Origin: Deltaproteobacteria bacterium
GTDB taxonomy: Bacteria; Desulfobacterota; Desulfobulbia; Desulfobulbales; Desulfocapsaceae
Length of the DNA: 37,695 bases
Reading direction: 5' to 3'
NCBI GenBank assembly: GCA_024280265.1
Contig: JAJRQL010000266.1
Location: 1-37,695, forward strand
Under the pieces are notes generated by a model. The model saw nothing but the letters and a program-made list of their open reading frames with translations. It was not told the DNA's origin and searched no databases. Position 1 is the stretch's first letter, and each line of letters begins with the position of its first letter. The position numbers were made by a program, and so were the translations under genes. Positions 25,644-34,880 of the stretch are shown one piece after another.

Positions 25644-26933
25644 TTATTCTCCAATCTGCTCAAGGAAGGCTTCGATGCGAGTCTGGAGCTGGCCCATATC
25701 CTCGGAGGAATAGTCCGATTCAATGAACATATAGGGGATACCCTCTTTTTCACAGGCCTGACGGATCCGTATTTCTTCAATATTATAGGTATGACAGAAT
25801 TGAAGAGAATAGTTTATGATTCCCTGAGCCTTGGATTCGTGAAATTCCCTAATGACCTGGTCCAGCCGCTCGTCATTGGGGGTAAAGCAGGAGCAGTCAA
25901 TCTCCTTGTAGCGATCAGTCAGAGCCGCCAGCATATCATCCATGTCACTGACATTCTCAGCAATAAGATCCTTGAAATAACGGGTGCCGACACAGGACTC
26001 TTCGTTGACGATTACTGCCCCGGCTCCTTCAACCAGGTTGTGGATTTTCCAGTTGGGCAGTGCCATGGGAGTTCCGGCTATCATGACGCGAGTAGCATTT
26101 TTTGCGGGTACCGCCACGTTCTTCTGGATACGCTCTTCCAGTTCATCGCAGAGTTCGCCCACCTTTTCGGTGAACCGAACCGGTTCGTCAAAAAAGGCGA
26201 TCTGCTCGACGAGCAGGCCGTCCTTGCCGGAGATAGGGCAAGGCTTATGATGACGCAGGGCATTTAAGCGCTGGAGAACACGGCGCTTATTGTTCATAAT
26301 TTGAATGGCTCCGGCCAAATCGTCCGCGCTGATGGTTTTCCCTGCCACCTCTTCCACCTTGGCCTTGAAGTCCTTGACCTCTTCAAGCCAGAGGGCGATA
26401 TCCCGGGGCTTTTTGCACTGGGGGATCTCCATGACATAGGTGGGCACCATCTGATCGAGGAGCTCCCAGGTTTTTTTCTTGGCATCGCAGGTGGTTTCGC
26501 CATAGACGAAGTCCACGGCCTGAAAATAGGGGCAGATCCGGCCATCCTTGAAACCAAAGGCCGATTTGACCATGGAGCAGATGTTGCGGGGCAGGATCTT
26601 TTCTGCATCTGGAATCGATCCCTGGGAACCGCCACAGAGGCCGACGCAAATTCCACCTGCAGCCAGGACCATCTCTTCCGGGATATAGACACAGAAGGTA
26701 CCGATTACCGGCCGACCATCCTCTTTGGCAGCCAACAGTTCCTTGATGCGACCACCATGGAGCTCAGCTACCATATTGTCAAAATAGACCATGGCAGCAG
26801 GCCGATTCTCCTGGGAGAGAAAGGTCTTTTCATAGAGCTCCCCCAGCATGATTCGCATCTTATCGAAGCGCTCCACATCTATATCGAGAGACTGCCACAT
26901 TTCGGGATAGGCCTTTATTTCAAAATTACTCAT
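25644..26933 (-). CDS. Double-cubane-cluster anaerobic reductase (YjiM/HgdB-like)
   Basis: A 429-residue protein of the 2-hydroxyacyl-CoA dehydratase beta/double-cubane cluster protein family. The start is ATG 26933, with AAGGAG 7 nt upstream; the track counts the preceding GTG. Conserved Cys lie in GTFCVYIPEE, the region RNICSMVKSAFGFKDGRICP, YGETTCDAKK, VNEESCVGTRYF and LQFCHTYN, as expected for an 8Fe-9S double cubane. Such proteins accept electrons from the ATP-driven activase, encoded 84 bp downstream, and reduce small molecules at very low potential. The physiological substrate is not known for most members. It heads the operon that includes dsbC-like and pst genes. Confidence 0.9.
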   Translation of the reverse strand: MSNFEIKAYPEMWQSLDIDVERFDKMRIMLGELYEKTFLSQENRPAAMVYFDNMVAELHGGRIKELLAAKEDGRPVIGTFCVYIPEEMVLAAGGICVGLCGGSQGSIPDAEKILPRNICSMVKSAFGFKDGRICPYFQAVDFVYGETTCDAKKKTWELLDQMVPTYVMEIPQCKKPRDIALWLEEVKDFKAKVEEVAGKTISADDLAGAIQIMNNKRRVLQRLNALRHHKPCPISGKDGLLVEQIAFFDEPVRFTEKVGELCDELEERIQKNVAVPAKNATRVMIAGTPMALPNWKIHNLVEGAGAVIVNEESCVGTRYFKDLIAENVSDMDDMLAALTDRYKEIDCSCFTPNDERLDQVIREFHESKAQGIINYSLQFCHTYNIEEIRIRQACEKEGIPYMFIESDYSSEDMGQLQTRIEAFLEQIGE

Positions 26934-26954
26934 CACTCTTCTCCTTATCAGTAA

Positions 26955-27104
26955 CTAGTATCTGTCCAGAAACGAGAATTTTCGTTCGAGTTCAAGGAGC
27001 ATAGAAAAATAAAAGCACAACATAGTAGTAATATGTGAGCATTTTGTTTTTCGTAGCGACGCAGAAATCGAGTGAAAAGGCCGTTTCTGGATGGACACTA
27101 CTAG
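26955..27104 (-). mobile_element. MITE-like element B
   Basis: A 150-bp non-coding element flanked by CTAGTA...TACTAG. The left end, TAGTATCTGTCCAGAAACGA, and the right end read in reverse, TAGTAGTGTCCATCCAGAAA, are inverted repeats of each other apart from a 4-nt ATCC. As in element A, one end continues GAG and the other GGCC. No transposase is present. It ends 10 nt before the Shine-Dalgarno of the double-cubane gene, so it forms part of that operon's upstream region. The track ORF 26955-27203 overlaps it and is not considered a gene. Confidence 0.7.
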
Positions 27105-27351
27105 CTGGATCTTTTTTAAAATAGTGGTCTTACTGGTTGTTTTGTCATCATTCTTGAGCTTCCCGGCCTGAGTGCCGCAGGCAAAGATGGTCGTGGGCCT
27201 CAATAGAGGTCATATCACACCTGATGGCCATTTCCGGCTCAATCTATTTCCTTTCCATCTCATTGTTTTTACTGTGCCAGTGCCCTGGTAGTTTGACAAA
27301 ACAGCAATTATTCAAAGAGGCTTATACTGCAAAAAAAAAGACTTATTCCTT
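27105..27351. other. Intergenic region, nothing recognised
   Basis: 247 bases between MITE B and the IscA-like gene. A 23-codon - strand frame (MAIRCDMTSIEAHDHL...) and part of the ORF overlapping the MITE are present, but neither has recognisable family character. A T9 run follows the IscA-like stop without a clear hairpin. Confidence 0.4.
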
Positions 27352-27705
27352 TTAGCCGCATGATCCGGAGTTGCAGGAACAGCCACCACTACTTCCGGAT
27401 AATGACCTCTTGCTGGTTACAGCAAAGCCGCCATTACTGCCACAGCCGCAGGCGTCATCACTCTTTTTGATGTAATCAACCTTGATAGCCCCGCAGGCGA
27501 CAAAGAGAGAGTTTTCTACCACAAAGCTGACTCCGTCATAGTCAAAGGTCTTGTCATGCTCCTTGATATTATCATCTATGGCATGTCCCAGGCTGGGCCC
27601 GGCGCAGCCGCCAGATACCTTGGTGATGCGGACAGGAGAGTCGATTTTCTCCTGGCTTATATAATTCTTGATGTTCGTAAGAGCCGGTTTTGTTACTTCA
27701 AACAT
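27352..27705 (-). CDS. IscA/HesB-like Fe-S assembly protein with Cys-rich tail
   Basis: The start is ATG 27705, with AAGGAG 8 nt upstream, giving 117 residues; the track ORF adds 12. The A-type carrier fold is visible (MFEVTKPALTNIKNYISQEK, VRITKVSGGCAGPSLGHA). The usual three-Cys signature is modified: one Cys in SGGCAG, then CGAIKVDYIK and a C-terminal tail rich in Cys and Gly (CGCGSNGG, GGCSCNSGSCG). The tail could bind a cluster or metal. The likely role is Fe-S delivery or maturation. It sits between the decayed hdrA and the double-cubane operon, both of which concern Fe-S enzymes. Confidence 0.82.
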   Translation of the reverse strand: MFEVTKPALTNIKNYISQEKIDSPVRITKVSGGCAGPSLGHAIDDNIKEHDKTFDYDGVSFVVENSLFVACGAIKVDYIKKSDDACGCGSNGGFAVTSKRSLSGSSGGCSCNSGSCG

Positions 27706-27771
27706 AGTAATTCTCCTTTTTAAAATTAAAAATTGTTGCATGTGAAATTCAACAATTAGTAAGTTTCCGAG

Positions 27772-29314
27772 TCAGGCAAGGCTACTTAGTGCCTTATTAC
27801 ATTTTTTCGCTACCAGACCTGCAATTGTTTTTCTGGAAAAATCTCCGCCTGTGATCATTTCCTTGCTGGCGTTAATTAGACCGGCTACTGCCTGGGCCTA
27901 AGCGATGGTCTCATCCATAGACTTGGGCGAATGAGCCAGGCCACAGACATAGGTACCGTCCACCGACAGCTCTACTGGCTGCAGTTTGACATGGGCTTCC
28001 AGGAAGAATTTTTCAGCAGTTACCGGCACCTTGAGGATTTTTGCCAGAGTTGTCGGGTCTTCCGGAATAATGCCCACCGACAGAACCAGCATATCCATAA
28101 CCAGCTCAACCGTATCATCAAGAAGAAGATCGAAATATTCAACATGGAGCGGATCGCTTTTGCTTTTTCCCAGTGTCACTTCAGGTTTATTGTCGATATT
28201 GTAACGGGAGAAAATAATCCCCAACTGCCGGGCTTTACGGTAATCATCTTCAAGGAAGCCGTAGGCCAGCATATCTCGATAAAGCACCATGATCTGCAGG
28301 TCCGGCTGGCGTTCTTTGAGACGAATTTCATTCTTCAGGGCCTGGCCGCAACAGACCCGGCTGCAATAGCTGAGATCATCGCCTCGGGAACCGACACATT
28401 GGATCATCACCACCTGCTTGGTTGACTCACCGTAATGATATTGTTTCGGTTTGTACGGTCTGCCGCCAGTGGCCAGGACTGTGATCCCGTGATTGATGAT
28501 TTCACGGCCCTTTTTTCCCTCCACGGTGGTGGTGCAATTGCCGATATACCCTGAGACCGCTACCACCTCTGTTCCGGTATGAATGGCAATCTTTGGATGC
28601 TTGCTGGTTGTCTTCACCAGTTTCTGTATCGCTTGTCTGGAATCATTGCCATAGCGGTCGGCGCTGAGCAGCAGGGTCTTGCCGCCTAAGGTCTTGCTAT
28701 GCTCCACAATGGTCACCACAAAGCCTTTGATCGGCAATGGCCAGGGCCGGCTGATCTCCCAGCCAGGCCACCGCCTACTACCAAGGCTGAAGGGGTCACT
28801 AATAACTGCTGATCCGTAAGTGAGCTGAGGTGGCAGGACTTGGCCACGGCCATGCATACCGCATCTTTGACCTTGTCGGTGGCCGCCTCGGGCTCGTGTA
28901 TGTGAACCCAGGAGCATTGATCACGGATGTTGACCATCTCAAAAAGGGAACGGTTCAGCCCAGCCTCACGCAGGATGGCCTGGAAAAGGGGCTCGTGGGT
29001 GCGGGTGGTGCAGGCAGCCACCACCAACCGGTTGAGTTTATGCTTGTGAATGGTCTCCACAAGAATTTTCTGGGCATCTTGGGAGCAGGAATAGAGATTT
29101 CCAGAGGCGTAGGCCACATTGGGCAGGCTCTTGGCATGCTCGGCCACCCCAGAGACATTGACCACCCCACCGATCGCACCGGATCTTCCAAACAGGTAGA
29201 CCTTGTAGCCCAATCCGGTAAGATCAAGGGCGATTTGGACATCAGCGACACCGCCACCTACCACCATAACTGCCCCGCTAATATCTGTATCAGAAGCAAG
29301 TTGCTGTCCTGCAT
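27772..29314 (-). pseudogene. hdrA: Decayed heterodisulfide reductase subunit A-like gene
   Basis: The ATG at 29314 (AAGGAG upstream) begins MQDSNLL, and the frame then shifts to SDTDISGAVMVVGGGVADVQIALD, an HdrA/QmoA FAD-binding start. The reading jumps from SGAIGG straight to VVNVSGVAEHAKSLPNV, so the segment normally between them (Cys-containing, about 100 residues or more) is deleted. ACTTRTHEPLFQAILREAGL and RDQCSWVHIHEPEAATDK are typical HdrA. Two one-base insertions near 28730-28790 break VVGGGLAG from GFVVTIVEHSKTLGGK. A TAG at 27898-27900 replaces an expected Gln in SPKSMDETIA-stop-AQAVAGL, and the frame continues 41 codons to a TGA. At least four independent lesions are present. Confidence 0.82.
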
Positions 29315-29851
29315 CTATAAAAACTCCTTCTTACGTTCGTCGTTAACACTAACAGCCGTTATGATCCGGATTAATATTAATGATACAGGTTACAACGAAG
29401 CCCAAGGGCTACTTGAACAATCAAACATGCTCAAGGTGAACCTGAAAAATAAACAATTCAGACGGTTCTTTGCCCGTCTGATACCGTGCGTAAAAAGGAA
29501 ACGTTGGCCAGGTTTAGGCCGGAGGGATCAGGAAGGGACGAAGGCGCCGTAGCTGACATCTTGTTGCTACCCGAACCGGGTTAGCAGCCATAATGACTTC
29601 TCACTTTCTGCGATAGGTATTCAGCACTTAATTATCCTTGTAAATGACTGGAACACTGAGGCCCTGCAAAAGATTACAAGTTGCAGAGCACAACCAGCAA
29701 CTTGTTACGTTGCGTGACACATTACGACTTTTCTATTGTTTCTTGAATATTTCAAGAATTGCCTCCCTGTAGGAGGTATTGAAAATGACCTTTAGATACT
29801 GGCACAATATCTCCTATATTGCAAATAGGAAATACCTATATGGGCGACCTG
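29315..29851. other. Gene-free hairpin-rich region
   Basis: No recognised gene. Four perfect or near-perfect inverted repeats are present: TCAGACGG/CCGTCTGA (29458-29481), TGCTA-CCCG/CGGG-TTAGCA (29565-29586), ACAAGTTGC/GCAACTTGT (29676-29705) and TTCTTGAA/TTCAAGAA (29740-29758). Just after the last, CCTCC-CTGTA-GGAGG could pair off a Shine-Dalgarno ahead of an ATG at 29785. The + strand ORF ending at 29552 (FRRFFARLIPCVKRKRW) may be the tail of an unidentified or mobile-element gene. No function is assigned. Confidence 0.45.
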
Positions 29852-30274
29852 TGATATCGGTATCACAGCTACACTCTATAATGTTGGCAAGGTCTTTATT
29901 CTGGAAGAGATATAAAACAAGGCAGGAGATCTTGACCCACAAGAACAGGGGATCATCAAAGAACACTCCGCAAAAGGGGATGAATACCTGCCTGGTATCC
30001 CAGAGGCCCCAAGCTTGCGGTGCTGGCAGCGCTGGAGCAGCACATCCATTTTGATACTGGTGGCTACCCGGACATAGGCAGACACTGGAAGACGAATATT
30101 ATTTCCCAGATGATTGCAGCAGCAGATACCTACGACGCCATGCGCTGTAGAAGACCTTATCGAAGACCAAGCTCTGACAAATAATCAGAGATCCCCTGAT
30201 CAGGGAAAATGCAAAGATCTTCAACCCATCTCTGATGGACAATGTCCTGTCCCTGCTTTCAAGGGATAATAATC
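29852..30274 (+). pseudogene. Partial decayed copy of the HD-GYP gene at 16413-17612
   Basis: About 420 bp closely matches the 3' part of the HD-GYP gene (from about 17190 to 17610). Long shared runs include ATCAAAGAACACTCCGCAAA and GTCCCTGCTTTCAAGGGATA. The copy has an early stop (GAGATATAAAACAAG), frameshifts (for example GAGGCCCCAAGC lacks a base) and loss of the original TAA. It carries only the C-terminal domain, starting abruptly at 29852, so it arose by a partial duplication or recombination and then decayed. Confidence 0.88.
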
Positions 30275-30316
30275 AAGGGCCTTTTAAAATTCCAGATGCC
30301 GCTTCTGTCCGCACAA

Positions 30317-31366
30317 TTACTTCTCCTCTTTTTTTGATCTCTGATACTTATAAACTGCCCGGTTATGCTCCCGCAGGGACTTTGAGAAATAGTGACTGCC
30401 ATCATTCTTTGAAACAAAATAGAAAAAACTGCTCTCCTCCGGATGCAACACTGCACTGAGTGCCGCCTTTCCGGGATTGGAGATGGGAGCAATGGGCAGT
30501 CGCTTAATGGTGTAGGTATTATAGGGTGAAGGGGTACGCAGATCCTTACGACTCAGTTTTCCGGAAAATCCTTCAATACCATACATAACAGTGGGATCAG
30601 ACTGCATCCGCATCCCCTTTTTAAGACGGTTCAAAAACACTCCTGCAATAAGTGGCCGTTCGCTGGCTTTGGCAGTTTCCTTTTCCACCATGGAAGCCAG
30701 TATAAGTACCTCATAGTCTGTAAGATCCATAGGAGCCGGGACCTTGATGGCGTCCCAGACCTCAAAAAAATGGCGCACCTGCATGCGAAGCAGATCAGCT
30801 GTGCTCTGCCCCTTTCTGGTAAGATAATAAGTATCCGGATACAAGTACCCCTCGAGACTGATCCGCGGTTCAAGTCCCAGGCTTTTTATAAAGAGAGGAT
30901 CTTCTGCAAGACGGACGAATTCATCAACGTCACACCAGCCATCTTTTGCAAACACCTCTGCAATCTGAGCTATGGTCAAACCTTCACGAATGGTGATAGC
31001 GTGCTGAATCGCTTTTGCCGAAGTAAGCTCTTTCAATATCTCCTGGGGTGTCTGACCACGATGCAGTGCGAACTCTCCCGCCTGCAATTTTGCAGCAATC
31101 CCCAGATAGCGGGCCAGTATTGGAAAACGGACATCATTAGGCACTAGGCCAGCATCAGCCAATATAGCATTTATCTCCTTGACAGATGCCCCAAGGGGGA
31201 TAATTACCGTTGCTGTTTCGGTTCTCTCTCCATCAGCTGCCTGACTTGCAAACTGAAGAAACCAGCCCCCCACCCCTAACAATGCCACAAAACATAAAAG
31301 GACCATTCCAAGGATGATCCTCTTGCAGCTAAAACAGCCGTCACAATTCCCGATATCAGACACCAT
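30317..31366 (-). CDS. mltG: Endolytic murein transglycosylase MltG
   Basis: A YceG-family lytic transglycosylase that cuts nascent glycan strands in the periplasm and may set chain length. A short Cys-containing N-terminus is followed by one membrane anchor (IILGMVLLCFVALLGVGGWFL). A LysM-like region (IPLGASVKEINAILADAGLV) precedes the catalytic domain, with ASMVEKET (catalytic Glu) and YNTYTIKRLPIAPISNPG. The start is taken at ATG 31366; the track uses the preceding GTG. Seven nt separate it from the lon stop, so both are cotranscribed. Confidence 0.92.
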   Translation of the reverse strand: MVSDIGNCDGCFSCKRIILGMVLLCFVALLGVGGWFLQFASQAADGERTETATVIIPLGASVKEINAILADAGLVPNDVRFPILARYLGIAAKLQAGEFALHRGQTPQEILKELTSAKAIQHAITIREGLTIAQIAEVFAKDGWCDVDEFVRLAEDPLFIKSLGLEPRISLEGYLYPDTYYLTRKGQSTADLLRMQVRHFFEVWDAIKVPAPMDLTDYEVLILASMVEKETAKASERPLIAGVFLNRLKKGMRMQSDPTVMYGIEGFSGKLSRKDLRTPSPYNTYTIKRLPIAPISNPGKAALSAVLHPEESSFFYFVSKNDGSHYFSKSLREHNRAVYKYQRSKKEEK

Positions 31367-31372
31367 CACCTA

Positions 31373-33775
31373 CTACTGCTTTTCCCTGTCCTTCTTCACG
31401 GTACCGTTGAAAGCAATTTCCACTACTTCATCCATATCTTTCACCGGATAAAAAGTCATTTTTTTACGGATTTCAGCAGGAATCTCGACCAGATCTTTTT
31501 CATTTTGTGCCGGAATAATCACAGTGGTAAGATCGGCACGAACAGCAGCCAACGCCTTTTCCTTCAAGCCACCGATAGGCAGAACCCTGCCCCGCAGAGT
31601 CACCTCACCGGTCATAGCAAGTTTTTTCACCACTTTTTTGCCAGTGATGGCCGAATAGAGAGCAGTGGCCATTGTGATTCCCGCAGACGGTCCGTCTTTT
31701 GGAATGGCGCCAGCAGGAACATGCACATGAATGTCGTGCTTATCAAAATACCCTTCCTCCACCCCAAGATCATCACAGCGGCTGCGACAATAGGTGAGTG
31801 CGGCCTGCACCGACTCCTTCATCACATCACCAAGCTGTCCGGTGAGGGTCATTTTGCCTTTTCCAGGCATAAGATTTACTTCAATCTGCAGGATCTCTCC
31901 ACCGACCTCCGTCCAGGCAAGACCTGTAACAAGACCCGGCTGATGTAACGCCTCAAGCTCTGATTCCGGTATTGTTTTGGGAGGCCCGAGATAGCGGTCA
32001 AGGGTATTGCGACTGATGGAATAAGGTCCCTTTCCACCTTCTGCAATCTTCCTTGCCACTTTACGACAAATCTTTCCTATTTCACGTTCCAGATTTCGCA
32101 AGCCCGCCTCATGGGTATAATGACTTACAATATACTCCAGCGCGCCATCGGCAAAACGAAGATGGCGCGTCTTGATGCCATTCTCTTTAATCTGGCGTGG
32201 CAAAAGATATTTCTTGGCAATAACCACCTTTTCTTCCAGGGTATAGCCAGACAACTCAATGATTTCCATCCGGTCAAGAAGCGGGCCAGGAATGGTGTCA
32301 TATCTGTTGGCCGTGGTGATGAACATGACCTTAGAAAGATCAAAAGGCATATTCATATAGTGGTCAGAAAACTCATAATTCTGTTCTGGATCAAGTACTT
32401 CAAGCAATGCGGATGATGGATCGCCTCGGTAATCAGAACCAATTTTATCAACCTCATCCATCATGAAAATCGGATTATTAGAGTTCACATTCTTCAGCCC
32501 TTGGAGAATCCGACCCGGCATGGCTCCAATATAGGTACGACGGTGACCGCGTATTTCTGCTTCATCACGCATTCCACCCAGTGACAGCCTGTAAAACTTC
32601 CTTCCCATAGCCTTGGCAATAGACTGCCCCAGTGAAGTTTTTCCAACACCTGGAGGACCGACAAAACAGAGAATAGGTCCCTTGGTCTCGGGGTTTAGCT
32701 TTCGCACAGCCAGATACTCAAGAATCCGTTCTTTGATTTTATCAAGCCCAAAATGATCGTCGTCAAGAACTTTTTTGGCAACTTTAAGATCAAGCTGGTC
32801 TTTAGTGCCCTTTTTCCAGGGAAGATCAAGAATCCAATCAATATAAGTTCGGATAATGGTTGCCTCTGAAGAGTCAGGATGCATCATTTCCATGCGACCA
32901 ATCTGCTTCTTGGCCTCCTTCCGGACGAGTTTGGGCATCTTGGTCTTCTTGAGTTTCCGCAACAGATCATCAATCTCCTGACCACGCTCATCACCATCGC
33001 CAAGCTCCTTCTGCAGTGCATGGAGCTGTTCACGCAAGTAATACTCACGCTGAGATTTACTCATTTCTTCTTTGGCATCAGACTGAATCTTTGCCTGAAC
33101 TGTGGACACCTCAAGCTCTTTGGTGAGCAGTTCGTTCACCAGTTTCAATCGTTTTATGGGGTCATTCTCTTCCAGAATAGCCTGAGATTCCGTGATTTTG
33201 AGACGCAGGTTGGAACCAACAAGATCAGCTAACCTCCCCGGTTCCTCAATGTTGTTGATGATCATCATCAGATCAGCAGAAAGGATACCGCGCAGAGACA
33301 TGATTTTTTCGGTCTGCTCACGAACTGTGCGCATCAGAGCCTCTGTGGCCACATCTGCCACCTCTACTTCTGCCTCAACAATGGGCTTGATTTTTACAAG
33401 ACTGTAGGGATCAGTCTGTAAATATTTTTTCACTTTGGCCTTGGAAACTGCCTGAACAAGAACCTTCAGCCTGCCATCTGGAAGTTTCAGGGTTCGCATA
33501 ACCATGCACACCATTCCAACTTTATACAGATCCTCCGGCTCCGGATTATCACGGGTTGCATCTTTCTGAGTAAGCAGCATGAGCAGTTTATCACCCTCAA
33601 GGGCTGCATTCACCGCCGCCACGGAACTGGGCCGCCCTACAAAAAGAGGGATGATCATATAATTAAACACAACCACATCCCGAACAGCCATCATTGGCAA
33701 CTCATCGGGGATAACCATATGTTCATGGTCGGTAAAATCATCCATGCCTATGGATAACGAATCATTAAAATCCAC
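31373..33775 (-). CDS. lon: ATP-dependent protease Lon
   Basis: An 800-residue Lon. GTG start with AGGAGG upstream. The N-terminal substrate-binding domain begins LPMMAVRDVVVFNYMIIPLF. The AAA+ domain has Walker A GPPGVGKTS, Walker B FMMDEVDKIG and sensor FITTANRYD. The C-terminal protease carries catalytic Ser in PKDGPSAGITMATAL and Lys in GLKEKALAA. It degrades misfolded and regulatory proteins in the cytosol. All motifs are complete, with no frameshift over 2.4 kb. It is divergent from the gene at 33989. Confidence 0.96.
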   Translation of the reverse strand: MDFNDSLSIGMDDFTDHEHMVIPDELPMMAVRDVVVFNYMIIPLFVGRPSSVAAVNAALEGDKLLMLLTQKDATRDNPEPEDLYKVGMVCMVMRTLKLPDGRLKVLVQAVSKAKVKKYLQTDPYSLVKIKPIVEAEVEVADVATEALMRTVREQTEKIMSLRGILSADLMMIINNIEEPGRLADLVGSNLRLKITESQAILEENDPIKRLKLVNELLTKELEVSTVQAKIQSDAKEEMSKSQREYYLREQLHALQKELGDGDERGQEIDDLLRKLKKTKMPKLVRKEAKKQIGRMEMMHPDSSEATIIRTYIDWILDLPWKKGTKDQLDLKVAKKVLDDDHFGLDKIKERILEYLAVRKLNPETKGPILCFVGPPGVGKTSLGQSIAKAMGRKFYRLSLGGMRDEAEIRGHRRTYIGAMPGRILQGLKNVNSNNPIFMMDEVDKIGSDYRGDPSSALLEVLDPEQNYEFSDHYMNMPFDLSKVMFITTANRYDTIPGPLLDRMEIIELSGYTLEEKVVIAKKYLLPRQIKENGIKTRHLRFADGALEYIVSHYTHEAGLRNLEREIGKICRKVARKIAEGGKGPYSISRNTLDRYLGPPKTIPESELEALHQPGLVTGLAWTEVGGEILQIEVNLMPGKGKMTLTGQLGDVMKESVQAALTYCRSRCDDLGVEEGYFDKHDIHVHVPAGAIPKDGPSAGITMATALYSAITGKKVVKKLAMTGEVTLRGRVLPIGGLKEKALAAVRADLTTVIIPAQNEKDLVEIPAEIRKKMTFYPVKDMDEVVEIAFNGTVKKDREKQ

Positions 33776-33988
33776 AAAAACCTCCTGATATCAAAAAAAC
33801 AGAAAAATCTATCATTATTTATATTTGTCACAGAAACGTAAACACTGCTAATATTGAAGTCAAGCCAGCAATCACACCTGATGCAGCTCACTTCATTTTT
33901 TCTTGTATATTTTTCTGTTTTCTTCCATACTGAATTTCTTCATATTCCCATAACAATACTTTATCCTGTTTTTCCCTGAGAGGAAAGA

Positions 33989-34789
33989 ATGTTAAGCACA
34001 AAATCCTTTTTTGATCTATCCCAATTTCCACATCCGACACTTTTTGACAAGAACAAACCGGTGTGGGATGCCTTGAACAACCTGAAAACTTATATGGATG
34101 CACACAGTTACCCTGGCCTTGACCGAAACCTGCTCCCAGACGCAGCCCCCCTTCCCCATACTGTTATCTGGCATGAGAAAAGCTTTATACCTGCCAAAGA
34201 ATGTTCCATAGAATATGGCGATACCAACAAGGGAGAGATACGGGTAAAAAAAGGTGCTACTGAACTCACAGGTGCAGCAGTGATCATGGCGGGTGCAATT
34301 CTCTGCGGAGACAGGATAGACATAGCAAAAGGTGTCTTTGTTGAAGGAGGAGCTCTGATAAAATCCCCTGCAATCATTGGTGAATGCACTGAGATCCGCC
34401 AGGGAGCGTATCTGCGCGGATATTGCCTCACCGGAAAGAGATGTGTTATAGGACACACCACTGAAGTAAAACACTCCATCTTTCTCAATGATGCCAAAGC
34501 TGGTCATTTCGCCTATCTTGGTGATTCCATCTTGGGCCAGGATGTAAACCTTGGGGCCGGCACCAAATTTGCCAACCTCAAATTTCTCGGTGATAACATC
34601 TCCATCCGGACAAAAGACGGAACTGTAGACACTGGCCGCAGAAAATTCGGCGCAATTCTTGGAGATTACGCCCAGACAGGGTGCAACTCCGTCACAAATC
34701 CAGGAACGATAATTGGCCAGGGTGGCATTCTCATGCCAAACACCACTGCCCCCTCCGGATACCATACCCCCAAAAAACTTATTCGGTGA
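33989..34789 (+). CDS. Left-handed beta-helix acyltransferase-like protein
   Basis: A 266-residue protein. After an N-terminal helical part (about 1-60), hexapeptide-repeat-like sequence runs from about 85 to 250 (for example GAAVIMAGAILCGDRIDIAK and GTIIGQGGILMPNTTA), typical of a left-handed parallel beta-helix. It resembles the C-terminal acyltransferase half of GlmU-like sugar nucleotide enzymes but lacks any nucleotidyltransferase domain. The conserved segment VKHSIFLNDAKAGHFAYLGD supports this. The substrate is unknown, possibly a sugar phosphate. A GAGAGG Shine-Dalgarno precedes the ATG. Confidence 0.75.
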   Translation: MLSTKSFFDLSQFPHPTLFDKNKPVWDALNNLKTYMDAHSYPGLDRNLLPDAAPLPHTVIWHEKSFIPAKECSIEYGDTNKGEIRVKKGATELTGAAVIMAGAILCGDRIDIAKGVFVEGGALIKSPAIIGECTEIRQGAYLRGYCLTGKRCVIGHTTEVKHSIFLNDAKAGHFAYLGDSILGQDVNLGAGTKFANLKFLGDNISIRTKDGTVDTGRRKFGAILGDYAQTGCNSVTNPGTIIGQGGILMPNTTAPSGYHTPKKLIR

Positions 34790-34880
34790 GCGACCATTTT
34801 CAATTCTTTACTTCTGCTGACAGTATACTACTTTTCAGAGTTCGAAACTGTTTTTAAACACTTTTTTTTGAGAGGGAAAC

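Noticed and set aside
26955-27203. 82-aa - strand ORF
   Set aside because: It runs through MITE B and has no family-like sequence or good ribosome binding site.
28830-29552. 240-aa + strand ORF
   Set aside because: Most of it is antisense to the recognisable HdrA remnant and has no family character; only the last part outside HdrA is unexplained.
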